Below are positions 1 through 8,672 of a stretch of DNA of 64,000 nucleotides, in pieces. This DNA comes from Natronoflexus pectinivorans (lineage in GTDB: Bacteria > Bacteroidota > Bacteroidia > Bacteroidales > Marinilabiliaceae): NCBI RefSeq assembly GCF_004345615.1, contig NZ_SLWK01000004.1, positions 124,001 through 188,000 on the forward strand, in the 5' to 3' direction. Both the position numbers and the translations under genes were made by a program. Within the stretch, counting starts at the first letter, position 1, and every line of letters begins with the position of its first letter. The notes below the pieces were generated by a model. That model searched no databases, was not told where the DNA came from, and worked only from the letters and a program-made list of their open reading frames with translations.

Positions 1-1869
1 CAAATGATCCAGTTTTTTGAGGAAACTTATGTCAGTCAACTTCCCACCCTGCTTTCAACATACCCTTTCTTAACCAACAGGTTAAGAAACAATGATTCAA
101 AAACAGTTTATAACCAGGTACAAGAGCTTATTCATCAAAAACTAATCAGTATATATAACACAGGCCTCATATCTCTTCCTGAAGAGTATGAAGAGTTACC
201 GGAATCAACTGTCATTATGGTGGTACGTAATAATTTTGCCGAACCATACGAAATAGGAGAGTTTTTTAACTATCAGAGTGCCTATCTGGAGCTTTCCACG
301 ATTATTTTTGACATCATTGATAAAAACAGTAATGTATCACAGGATCAGGCTGATAATTTAATCAGCAATCTGCAACTCAACAGATATTTGGAGGCAAATA
401 TCCGTTTTGAACCTGAGCGAACTGAACAGGAACGTCAAAACATTCTTAGGAACATCAGTCTGACCAGCGGGATTGTACTGGCCGGGCAGCGCATCATTGA
501 AACAGGGGAGTTAATTTCCGAAGAGACCGGAAGAATACTTGACTCTCTTAGACTGGAATATGAAACAAGCCTGGGAAGGGGCACTAGTCACTACTTTATT
601 CTTGCAGGTCAAGCAACCATCATTGTTCTGCTGTTTGTTGTTATATTCCTTTTCCTGTACTATTTTAGGACAGATGTATATAACAACCTGTTGTCAGTCC
701 TTTTTCTTCTCATGATGGTGTCATCAATGATCCTGTTGGCAAGTATTTCACATCGCACTGACAATTTCCCTATATATGTTATCCCGTTTGCAATTTTACC
801 AATAATTGTAAGGATATTTTTTGATTCACGGCTCGCATTCTTTATACATGTAACCACGGTATTGCTTGCTGCATTTTATGTGAGTAACAGCTTTGAATTT
901 GTAATATTACAAATACCCGCAGGGCTAACAGCCATGTTCAGTTTGTTCCGTATGGTACGACGCTCCCAACTTGTACGAGCTGCCATTTTGGTTTTCCTTT
1001 CATATTCACTGTTCTACACCGGATTATCACTATGGCAGGAGGGTGATTTTCTACAAATTAATTACAATACCTACTTCTATTTTTTGGCAAATGGAGTGTT
1101 GCTGTTAATGATTTATCCACTGATTTACATCTTTGAGAAATTATTTGGATTCTTATCGGATGTAACTCTGGTGGAGCTTGCAGACACCAACCACCCAGTG
1201 CTCAGGCGACTGGCTGAAAAAGCTCCCGGCACATTCCAACACTCCATTCAGGTAGGGAATCTTGCACAGGAGGCCGTTTACAAAATCGGAGGAAACCCAC
1301 TACTTGTAAGAGCCGGTGCTATGTATCATGATATTGGCAAACTTTGGTCGCCAATATATTTTACTGAAAATCAGTCATCAGGCATGAATCCACATGACAA
1401 CATGCCTTACGATGAAAGTGCGCAGTTAGTTATTCATCATATTGAAAACGGGGTGAAAATGGCGCAAAAGGAAAAACTGCCTCGTCAAATCATTGATTTT
1501 ATCACCACCCACCAGGGAACAATGAAAACCAAATATTTTTACAACTCGTATGTGAATCAAAATCCTGGAGAAGACCCGGATGTAAGTCTCTTCACCTATC
1601 CCGGGCCAACGCCATTTACCAAAGAAACAGCGGTTTTAATGATGGCCGATTCGGTTGAGGCTGCCTCCAGAAGTCTTAAAAATTATTCGGATGATGAGAT
1701 TGATCGGTTGGTGGAAAACATCATTAACGACCAGATTGCAGAAAACCAGTTTATTGACGCACCCATCACTTTTAAAGAAATTACAGAAGTAAAAGAAGTT
1801 TTTAAGCAAAAGCTTAAAAACATTTATCATGCAAGGGTTGAATATCCGAAATTAAAAAAAGGGAAATAG
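1..1869 (+). CDS. 7TM-HD family cyclic-dinucleotide phosphodiesterase (PgpH-like), 5' end cut by window
   Basis: Membrane protein of the 7TMR-HD family, whose best-known member, PgpH, hydrolyses c-di-AMP in the cytoplasm. The reading frame is open to the first base, so the true start lies upstream; numbering here is from the ATG at base 4. Residues 1-190 form the extracytoplasmic domain, about 200-390 hold several hydrophobic helices, and about 400-600 the HD domain. The metal-binding set is visible: H413 (FQHS), H442-D443 (YHDIGK), H478/H479, H503 (THQG) and D549 (ADSVEAA). The HDIG signature and intact ligands argue for an active enzyme. It is followed by a transposase remnant and faces lspA. 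The family assignment is firm; substrate (c-di-AMP rather than another dinucleotide) is inferred from the family. Confidence 0.9.
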   Translation, partial: QMIQFFEETYVSQLPTLLSTYPFLTNRLRNNDSKTVYNQVQELIHQKLISIYNTGLISLPEEYEELPESTVIMVVRNNFAEPYEIGEFFNYQSAYLELSTIIFDIIDKNSNVSQDQADNLISNLQLNRYLEANIRFEPERTEQERQNILRNISLTSGIVLAGQRIIETGELISEETGRILDSLRLEYETSLGRGTSHYFILAGQATIIVLLFVVIFLFLYYFRTDVYNNLLSVLFLLMMVSSMILLASISHRTDNFPIYVIPFAILPIIVRIFFDSRLAFFIHVTTVLLAAFYVSNSFEFVILQIPAGLTAMFSLFRMVRRSQLVRAAILVFLSYSLFYTGLSLWQEGDFLQINYNTYFYFLANGVLLLMIYPLIYIFEKLFGFLSDVTLVELADTNHPVLRRLAEKAPGTFQHSIQVGNLAQEAVYKIGGNPLLVRAGAMYHDIGKLWSPIYFTENQSSGMNPHDNMPYDESAQLVIHHIENGVKMAQKEKLPRQIIDFITTHQGTMKTKYFYNSYVNQNPGEDPDVSLFTYPGPTPFTKETAVLMMADSVEAASRSLKNYSDDEIDRLVENIINDQIAENQFIDAPITFKEITEVKEVFKQKLKNIYHARVEYPKLKKGK

Positions 1870-1942
1870 GTATAGAAATCTGTTGATTACCTATTCAACT
1901 GATAGAAAACCTAAAAAAACATATCCATGACCGAACGTTTAA

Positions 1943-2098
1943 AAATTTGGGATTATAGATCCACAGGAGCATGAATTTAATTGGCAAACACGTTTTTATG
2001 ACCATGTAATACGTGACGAAAAATCATTTCAAAACATCTCTAATTACATTGTAAATAACCCTCAAAAATGGGATCAGGATAGATTATGCAAAAAATAG
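1943..2098 (+). pseudogene. C-terminal remnant of a Y1 (HUH) transposase, REP-associated type
   Basis: In the frame ending at TAG 2096-2098 the DNA reads FGIIDPQEHEFNWQTRFYD, then HVIRDEKSF, then NISNYIVNNPQKWDQDRL. This matches the C-terminal end of Bacteroidota REP-associated tyrosine transposases, which typically read W-x-x-x-FYDHIIR-(D/N)EK-x(5)-I-x-x-YI-x-NNP-x-x-W. An in-frame stop (TAA 1940-1942) closes the frame upstream, and the HUH motif and catalytic tyrosine region are absent, so this is a dead fragment of about 50 codons. It lies between the HD phosphodiesterase and lspA. Small palindromic repeats elsewhere in the window are of the kind such transposases mobilise; that link is inference. 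Confidence 0.7.
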
Positions 2099-2180
2099 GG
2101 GTGCGATACACAAAAAATCCATGTCCCTTTAATGAAAGAGGATATCTTATCTCCTATTTAAGTCACCTTCATGGTTTTAA

Positions 2181-2801
2181 TTACAAGGTTCCTTCGGGAA
2201 AGAATCTCTTTTGGAAAATCAAGATGATAAAAATCCCAACAGTAATGGCCGAATCAGCAATATTGAAAACGGGACGAAAAAAGATAAATTCGTTACCTCC
2301 AACAAATGGTAACCATTGTGGATAGGTACCAGTAAGCAGTGGAAAATAGAACATATCAACCACCTTTCCGTGTAAAAAGGGAGCATACCCACCACTTTCA
2401 GGCAAGAATGTAGCAACACGGCCATAACTTGCATCAAATATCATCCCGTAAAATGCACTGTCGATGATATTACCCAATGCACCGGCAAAAACAAGACTAA
2501 CACTCACAATCAAGCCTGTATGCGCATCTTTTTTGGTGAGATTATACAGATACCAACCAATGGCAGTAACAGCTACAATACGAAAAATACTAAGTATAAT
2601 TTTACCATACTCACCAGCGAGCTCCATTCCAAATGCCATACCATTATTCTCCACAAAGTGGATAATAAACCACTCGAAAATACGATACTCTTGTCCGAGC
2701 ATCATGTTGGTTTTAATCCAAATCTTCAGAACCTGATCAATAATAAGGATTACACCGATGATAATAAGTGACAATTTCAATTTACTGATATCAACCTTCA
2801 T
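2181..2801 (-). CDS. lspA: Lipoprotein signal peptidase (signal peptidase II)
   Basis: Inner-membrane aspartyl peptidase that removes signal peptides from prolipoproteins after lipidation. Four hydrophobic segments are visible (residues about 9-27, 66-87, 96-116, 180-197). The family motifs are present: VENNGMAFGM (50-59), GNIIDSA (110-116), GKVVDMFYF with catalytic D149, and FNIADSAI with catalytic D183. At 206 residues it is longer than the 160-170 of E. coli LspA, because of an insert at about 121-143 before the first catalytic aspartate. It is last in the ileS-dksA-lspA series. Many lipoproteins in this window (sugar-binding protein, alpha-2-macroglobulin, beta-propeller protein) are expected substrates. 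Confidence 0.95.
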   Translation of the reverse strand: MKVDISKLKLSLIIIGVILIIDQVLKIWIKTNMMLGQEYRIFEWFIIHFVENNGMAFGMELAGEYGKIILSIFRIVAVTAIGWYLYNLTKKDAHTGLIVSVSLVFAGALGNIIDSAFYGMIFDASYGRVATFLPESGGYAPFLHGKVVDMFYFPLLTGTYPQWLPFVGGNEFIFFRPVFNIADSAITVGIFIILIFQKRFFPEGTL

Positions 2802-2977
2802 CCATTCAAATTTTTAATATCGCCTGTGCCATGCGATAAAATTGATAATATTTTACCACTCAATATTTATGCCGTTCATAGCCCCTACCCAAAAAACAAA
2901 TGGTGACACACGATATCTGTTTACCGCTGCCACCAGTAATTTTATGAATCTGTTTACGCGTAAATATCAGAGTTGAA

Positions 2978-3355
2978 TTACTTCTGATTGCGCTTTGCAT
3001 CAATACTTAACGTAGCATGTGGAACAGCTCGTAACCTCTCTTTAGGTATTAACTTTCCTGTTTCGCGACAAACTCCATAGGTTTTATTCTCGATGCGAAC
3101 CAAAGCAGCCTGTAAGTGCTGAATAAACTTTTGCTGACGCTGAGCAAGTTTACCTGCCTCCTCCTTTGAGAGAACAGCTGCACCTTCTTCCAATACTTTA
3201 AAAGTAGGAGATGTATCCTGAGTATCATTTCCGTCCTCAAGAGTAATGGTGTTTTTCAACAACTCATAATCTTTTTTGGCTTTATCAAGTTTTTTAAGAA
3301 TGATTTCCTTAAATTCCTGAAGCTCTTCTTCCGAATATCTGGTTCTTTCGCTCAT
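2978..3355 (-). CDS. dksA: DksA/TraR family transcription factor without zinc-finger cysteines
   Basis: DksA-type proteins bind in the RNA polymerase secondary channel and modulate transcription with ppGpp. Residues 8-90 form the helical coiled-coil part, and the C-terminus carries the family's YGVCRETGKLIPKERL segment. Only one cysteine (C96) remains of the four zinc ligands of classical DksA; the CxxCG...CxxC pattern is replaced by residues such as GKLIPKERL. This is the form usual in Bacteroidota, so it is not decay. Start ATG at 3355. It begins 29 bases after the ileS stop, so co-transcription with ileS is likely; lspA follows after a 176-base spacer. Confidence 0.88.
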   Translation of the reverse strand: MSERTRYSEEELQEFKEIILKKLDKAKKDYELLKNTITLEDGNDTQDTSPTFKVLEEGAAVLSKEEAGKLAQRQQKFIQHLQAALVRIENKTYGVCRETGKLIPKERLRAVPHATLSIDAKRNQK

Positions 3356-3384
3356 AATATATTCTGTTTTTGGGTCGGTAAAAC

Positions 3385-6300
3385 TTAGTTCTTTTGTATA
3401 TAAATAGATGTCTGGATTTCGTTATCCACTTCTACGGTAACAGCTGTTGATTCGTTACATTTTTCCACAAGGTTAATGGCTGTGGCTAATGTTTGGGAAC
3501 CAATGTATTCACGATGCTTTTCAACCGCCTTTTCAACCAGTTCGTTACGCTCAATGGTAAGATTGATTTTATCTGTTACATCAAGACCACTGTCTTTTCG
3601 TAAATTCTGAATTCTGTTTATCAACTCCCGGGCTATTCCCTCCAGTTTTAACTCTTCAGAAATGGTGATATCCAGTGCAACCGTGATTTTACCTTCATTC
3701 ATCACCAACCATCCGGGAATATCTTCACTTAAAATTTCAACATCTTCGAGTTGAATATTAATGGTTTCGCCATTAATATCGATGGCAAAACTTCCCTCCT
3801 GCTCAAATCTGTTGATGTCATTAGCGCTCATGGAGTTAACAGCAGCTGCAATTCCTTTCATGAGTTTGCTGTATTTCGGACCCAGTACTTTAAAATTTGG
3901 CTTTATTTTTTTTACCAAAACGCCGCTGCTGTCCTTAAGATATTCCATCTCTTTTACATTAACCTCAGCTAAAATCAGATTTTCAACGGCAGCAATCTGC
4001 TTTTCAAAAGCATCGTTTAAAACCGGAATCATGATTTTTTGCAGTGGTTGACGAACTTTTATGCTCACCTTTCGCCTTAACGCCAATACCATAGATGAAA
4101 TCTGTTGTGCATACGCCATTCTCTCTTCGAGTTGGCTATTGATCAGTTTCTCATCAAACTCAGGCATTAAAACCAAATGCACCGACGGATCTTTGTGTTT
4201 TCCTGTAACGGAATTAAGATTGCTGAAAAGTTGCTCCATATAAAAGGGAGCAATAGGAGCACTCAAAACTGCTACAGTTTCAAGGCAGTGAAGCAGCGTC
4301 TGGTAAGCTGCCAGTTTATCCTGGTCAAACTCTCCACCCCAAAAGCGTTTCCGGTTTAATCGCACGTACCAGTTACTGAGATTTTCAGTAACAAACTCCT
4401 GAATCGCTCTTCCTGCACGGGTGGGCTCATAACTTTCATAAGCTGCCATAACTTCCTTGATAAGACTATTAAGCAGTGAGATCACCCAACGGTCAATTTC
4501 AGGGCGTTGCTCAACCGGCACTTCCGGTTCTGTTCCTTTAAAGCCATCTACATTGGCATAAAGTGAAAAGAATGAGTATGTATTATATAGCGTTCCGAAG
4601 AACTTGCGTTTAACCTCATCTACTCCCCCAACATCAAATTTGATATTATCCCAAGGTTGAGAATTGGTAAGAAGATACCAACGTAATGGATCGGAACCAT
4701 ACTCTTCGATGATTTTGAAAGGCTCAACAGCATTCCCAAGTCGTTTGGACATTTTGTTTCCATTCTTATCCAAAACCAGTCCGTTGGAAATGATATTTTT
4801 AAAAGCTACTGAATCGAATAGCATGGTTGACAAGGCATGCAGAGTAAAAAACCACCCCCTGGTCTGGTCAACACCTTCGGCAATAAAATCTGCCGGAAAC
4901 GGCAGATTTTCCTTATTCTCAAACGGATAATGCATTTGAGCATAGGGCATGGCTCCTGAATCGAACCAAACATCTATCAGGTCAGTCTCACGATGCATTG
5001 GCTTTCCATCATCCGAAACCAAAATAATATCATCCACAAAAGGACGATGCAAGTCAATTTTATCGTAATTCTCCTGACTGAAATCACCCACTTTAAATCC
5101 TTCAAAAGGATTGGAACTCATGACACCAGCCTTAACCGCTTTTTCAATTTCGCTAATGAGCTGCTCTACAGAACCAATGCAAATTTCTGATGAACCATCT
5201 TCTGAACGCCAAATTGGAAGAGGGGTTCCCCAATACCGCGAGCGACTCAGATTCCAATCTACCAAATTTTCGAGCCACTTGCCAAACCGGCCGGTTCCCG
5301 TACTTTCAGGTTTCCAGTTAATGGTATTGTTTAGCTCAATCATGCGGTCGCGCACTGCTGTTGTTTTAATGAACCAACTATCCAGCGGATAGTAAAGAAC
5401 CGGTTTATCGGTTCGCCAACAGTGTGGGTAGTTGTGCTCATATTTCTCCACCCGAAAAGCTTTATTCTCTTTCTTCAGCATCACAGACAGGTCAATGTCG
5501 AGCGTTGGGTCGTCATCGGTGAGTTTATCGTCGTAGGCATTTTTTACAAACCTACCGGCATACTCACCATAAGTATCAATGTTTACATTGCTTTTTACAA
5601 AAGAGGGATCCAAATCTTTAATCAGGAAAAATTTACCGGAGCGGTCAACCATAGGTTGACGCTTCCCTTCCCTGTCGATTAAAATAAGTGGAACGATTCC
5701 TGATTGTTTAGCCACCCGATCGTCATCAGCACCAAAAGTAGGCGCGATGTGTACAATTCCGGTACCATCGCTGGTGGTTACATAATCTCCAATGATGACG
5801 CGAAAAGCATCTCCATCGGGTTTTATCCATGGAATGAGTTGCTCATAGCGGATGCCGTTGAGCTGTTGACCTGTATATTCGCCTATTATTTGAAACGGAA
5901 TTTTCTTATCTCCGGGTTTGTAATCCTCCAGTTTTAAATCAGCATTTTTCTCACTGAAATATGCACCAAACAGATCTTTAGCAAGAATAACGTTGATCGG
6001 CTCACCTGTGTATGCATTAAAAGTTTTTACCTGGACGTAGGTAATATTTGATCCCACCGCCAGAGCCGTGTTAGATGGCAACGTCCATGGAGTGGTGGTC
6101 CATGCCAGAAAATGAACTTCATCAGCATTCTCAAACAGAAACTCCGAATCGCTGTTACGAACAATTTTAAACTGAGCAGTACAGGAAGTGTCCTTAACAT
6201 CGCGATAACAACCCGGCTGATTCAGCTCGTGCGTGCTCAAGCCGGTTCCGGCAGCCGGTGAATATGGCTGAATGGTATATCCTTTATATAAAAATCCTTT

Positions 6301-6810
6301 CTGGTGGAGTTCCTTGAGCATCCACCATAGTGTTTCGATGTAGCGGTTGTCATATGTGATGTAAGGATTATCCATATCGACCCAGTATCCCATTTTATGG
6401 GTCAGGTCTTCCCACATGTCTGTATATTTCATTACATCTTTGCGGCAAGCCTTATTGTAATCGGCCACCGAGATGTTTTTTCCAATGTCCTCTTTGGTAA
6501 TTCCCAGGGCTTTTTCAACACCAAGTTCTACAGGCAAACCGTGGGTATCCCACCCTGCTTTACGATGTACCTGAAATCCTTTTTGAGTTTTATAACGGCA
6601 TACCACATCCTTAATGGCTCTGGAAATGACGTGATGAATACCGGGCATTCCGTTGGCCGATGGCGGCCCTTCATAGAATATGAAAGCCGGATGACCTTCA
6701 CGCAGTTCAAGGCTTTTTTCAAATGTTTTTTGCTCTTCCCAGTGTTGTAACACATCTTTGTTAATCTGAGAGAGATTAAGTCCTTTATATTCAGGAAATT
6801 TATTACTCAT
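3385..6810 (-). CDS. ileS: Isoleucyl-tRNA synthetase
   Basis: Class I aminoacyl-tRNA synthetase that charges tRNA-Ile in the cytoplasm. The HIGH-type motif appears as GIHH (residues 57-60) within EGPPSANGMPGIHH, and the KMSKR loop is at 686-690. The editing domain lies between them (WTTTPWTLPSN region, about 240). The 1141-residue length, the C-terminal extension and the lack of a C-terminal zinc ribbon fit the larger eukaryote-like type 2 IleRS, which in other bacteria is associated with low mupirocin sensitivity; that phenotype is not tested here. It is first in the ileS-dksA-lspA group. A good Bacteroidota promoter lies just upstream at 6847-6877. Confidence 0.97.
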   Translation of the reverse strand: MSNKFPEYKGLNLSQINKDVLQHWEEQKTFEKSLELREGHPAFIFYEGPPSANGMPGIHHVISRAIKDVVCRYKTQKGFQVHRKAGWDTHGLPVELGVEKALGITKEDIGKNISVADYNKACRKDVMKYTDMWEDLTHKMGYWVDMDNPYITYDNRYIETLWWMLKELHQKGFLYKGYTIQPYSPAAGTGLSTHELNQPGCYRDVKDTSCTAQFKIVRNSDSEFLFENADEVHFLAWTTTPWTLPSNTALAVGSNITYVQVKTFNAYTGEPINVILAKDLFGAYFSEKNADLKLEDYKPGDKKIPFQIIGEYTGQQLNGIRYEQLIPWIKPDGDAFRVIIGDYVTTSDGTGIVHIAPTFGADDDRVAKQSGIVPLILIDREGKRQPMVDRSGKFFLIKDLDPSFVKSNVNIDTYGEYAGRFVKNAYDDKLTDDDPTLDIDLSVMLKKENKAFRVEKYEHNYPHCWRTDKPVLYYPLDSWFIKTTAVRDRMIELNNTINWKPESTGTGRFGKWLENLVDWNLSRSRYWGTPLPIWRSEDGSSEICIGSVEQLISEIEKAVKAGVMSSNPFEGFKVGDFSQENYDKIDLHRPFVDDIILVSDDGKPMHRETDLIDVWFDSGAMPYAQMHYPFENKENLPFPADFIAEGVDQTRGWFFTLHALSTMLFDSVAFKNIISNGLVLDKNGNKMSKRLGNAVEPFKIIEEYGSDPLRWYLLTNSQPWDNIKFDVGGVDEVKRKFFGTLYNTYSFFSLYANVDGFKGTEPEVPVEQRPEIDRWVISLLNSLIKEVMAAYESYEPTRAGRAIQEFVTENLSNWYVRLNRKRFWGGEFDQDKLAAYQTLLHCLETVAVLSAPIAPFYMEQLFSNLNSVTGKHKDPSVHLVLMPEFDEKLINSQLEERMAYAQQISSMVLALRRKVSIKVRQPLQKIMIPVLNDAFEKQIAAVENLILAEVNVKEMEYLKDSSGVLVKKIKPNFKVLGPKYSKLMKGIAAAVNSMSANDINRFEQEGSFAIDINGETINIQLEDVEILSEDIPGWLVMNEGKITVALDITISEELKLEGIARELINRIQNLRKDSGLDVTDKINLTIERNELVEKAVEKHREYIGSQTLATAINLVEKCNESTAVTVEVDNEIQTSIYIQKN

Positions 6811-6846
6811 TTTCTATGCCGTTTTATGCTTGCTCTAAAAATCGTA

Positions 6847-6877
6847 CAAATATAGAGTTTGACGGCCTTAAAAACAA
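6847..6877 (-). promoter_or_regulatory. Probable ileS promoter (Bacteroidota type)
   Basis: On the minus strand a perfect -7 box TATATTTG (6847-6854) is preceded after 20 bases by TTG (6875-6877), the -33 element of the Bacteroidota primary sigma factor. Transcription would begin near 6840, about 30 bases before the ileS ATG. Confidence 0.55.
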
Positions 6878-6908
6878 GTAAGAGTTATGAGAATCATCCA
6901 CTGTGGTA

Positions 6909-7652
6909 TTATTGTGGAATAAAAAGTCTCGCTAGGTAATCAAAATGTGGCCCTTCGGCCACTTTTTCAAATTCAAAGCCATTCTGGTGAGCATAATATC
7001 CCAACAATTCATCGTCGATGAAAAGCCAGGGAAACTTTTTCCCGGAAAATGAGCCATAGCTCATTTTATATACCACTTCGCCGTAATATTTATCATTCAG
7101 GTTTAGAAGAATGCTGCCGTCGTCATTTAAAAACAGATATCTGAGATCAGATGAATCAAGCAAAACCTGTCCCCCGGGCTTTAATAATCTTTTCAATACC
7201 TGAAAATAATCCTGAAGTTTATCCACTGAACCAACTATCCCGATTCCATTCATCAACATCAAAATGGTATCAAATTGCTCTTCTGTGGGATAATCGAAAA
7301 AATCAGCATTGACAATATGCTTAACGTCTCTGTTTTTCATGACTTCGCACGCAAGTGGCGACAACTCAAGAGCGGTAACTTCAAGTTGATTCTTTTGCAG
7401 ATATAAGGCATGGCTTCCCATGCCTGCACCAACATCGAGCACTTTTCCGCGACACAATATGAGAGCCTTCTGCTCAAGATCAGGCATTTGGTGAAAATCT
7501 CTAAAAAGATAGTGAACCGGAAGAATATCCGTTTCGGCAATGTCGCTCCAAACCTTGATTGAAGAGTCAGGGTTCCTATTCTCCATAAAATCTTTCCCGG
7601 CCTGTCCTATGACATCATGTTGTGGCAATATTATATTCTTCATTTGATTCAA
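6909..7652 (-). CDS. Class I SAM-dependent methyltransferase, substrate unknown
   Basis: Cytoplasmic methyltransferase of the Rossmann-fold class. Motif I is VLDVGAGMG (71-79), followed by the acidic residue of the second strand in LEVTALELSP and a DTILMLMNGIGIVG segment as the motif IV region; LLKPGGQVLLDSSD is the post-motif strand. The C-terminus has no recognisable substrate domain. The start ATG is 2 bases after the stop codon of the DeoR-family gene, so the two are almost certainly translated from one message. Whether the regulator controls it or shares its pathway is unknown. An alternative start is Met4. Confidence 0.85.
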   Translation of the reverse strand: MNQMKNIILPQHDVIGQAGKDFMENRNPDSSIKVWSDIAETDILPVHYLFRDFHQMPDLEQKALILCRGKVLDVGAGMGSHALYLQKNQLEVTALELSPLACEVMKNRDVKHIVNADFFDYPTEEQFDTILMLMNGIGIVGSVDKLQDYFQVLKRLLKPGGQVLLDSSDLRYLFLNDDGSILLNLNDKYYGEVVYKMSYGSFSGKKFPWLFIDDELLGYYAHQNGFEFEKVAEGPHFDYLARLFIPQ

Positions 7653-7654
7653 TA

Positions 7655-8440
7655 TTATTCGGCAATTACCACTTCTACTCCCATATTTTCTAGTGCTTCC
7701 TTGGCTATAACAGATAAACCAGAATCGGTAATCAGCACATCAATCTGGCTGATGCCGCAAATAACGGCAAGGCTGCGTTTTCCAAATTTAGATGAATCAG
7801 CCACGACAATTACTTTTCTAGCCATTTTGATCATGGTACGGTTTAAGGCAGCCTCCTCAAGGTCAGGCGAAGAAAGTCCCAGATTGACGTCAATACCATC
7901 TGCTGCAATAAATAACTTATCGCAAAAGAACTTTTTAAAATTATCGATGGCCATTGCACCCACCAATGAAAGAATGTTGTGACGCATGATTCCACCAGGC
8001 ACAATAACAGTCAAGCGTTCCATATCGGCCAAATGCCCGGCAATGTTTAATGCGTTGGTAATGACTGTAAGATTATTAAATCGGTTTAGATGGTGAACCA
8101 TTTCACGGGTGGTTGTTCCGCTGCCAATAAATATGGTATCACCTTCCTGCACATATCTTGCTGCTCGTCGGCCAATGGCCTCCTTCTCCCGAACATTAAC
8201 CCCTTGTTTTCCAGAAATTTTCAGATCGAGGGTGACCTTATCCGTTTTTATGGCTCCCCCCCTAGCTCGAATCAGAAGCTTCTTTTGCTCAAGATGACTT
8301 AGGTCGTTCCTGATGGTCACTGCACTCACTTTAAAGTGAGCACATAAATCAGCCACATTCACCTGCCCGTGTTCATCAAGCATTTTCAGAATAAGACCGC
8401 GACGACCAATGGTAGATTCGGGATTATAATCGTGTTGCAT
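7655..8440 (-). CDS. DeoR-family transcriptional regulator
   Basis: Regulator of 261 residues, the usual DeoR/GlpR length. An N-terminal winged helix-turn-helix (about 12-62, with VNVADLCAHFKVSAVTIRND as the helical pair) is followed by a phospho-sugar-sensing domain (about 80-240) containing the IGSGTTT phosphate-binding loop and DKLFIAADGID. Family members usually repress sugar or nucleoside catabolic genes and respond to a phosphorylated sugar. No sugar operon is adjacent; the only clear partner is the methyltransferase directly downstream. A near-palindrome TCGAAAGCTATTCGA at 8471-8485, about 30 bases before the start, could be an autoregulatory site (weak evidence). Confidence 0.88.
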   Translation of the reverse strand: MQHDYNPESTIGRRGLILKMLDEHGQVNVADLCAHFKVSAVTIRNDLSHLEQKKLLIRARGGAIKTDKVTLDLKISGKQGVNVREKEAIGRRAARYVQEGDTIFIGSGTTTREMVHHLNRFNNLTVITNALNIAGHLADMERLTVIVPGGIMRHNILSLVGAMAIDNFKKFFCDKLFIAADGIDVNLGLSSPDLEEAALNRTMIKMARKVIVVADSSKFGKRSLAVICGISQIDVLITDSGLSVIAKEALENMGVEVVIAE

Positions 8441-8610
8441 TAAGATTTTGTTTTGGGTAAAGATATTAAATCGAAAGCTATTCGAAAAATAAAGTTTCAG
8501 CCCTCCAAGATAGAATACTCAGATATTTCGCTAACTTATAAAATGATCAAGATAAGACTACAAATTATAGTTTAAAAAACTCTAACCAACAAATCCTTCA
8601 GGAAAATACA

Positions 8611-8651
8611 AACCCGCCCATATTTTGTATTTCATAAAACATGGTCGGGTT
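8611..8651 (-). terminator. Probable terminator after the chemoreceptor gene
   Basis: Inverted repeat AACCCGCCCAT (8611-8621) and ATGGTCGGGTT (8641-8651), one mismatch, 19-base loop. On the minus strand it lies about 20 bases past the chemoreceptor stop and is followed by TGTATTTTCC. Confidence 0.5.
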
Positions 8652-8672
8652 CGTCATTATTCTGACCTGAAC

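Noticed and set aside
2086-2325. Open frame on the plus strand overlapping the lspA 3' end
   Set aside because: It lies antisense to the clearly assigned lspA, and its peptide shows no family features; its start overlaps the transposase remnant.
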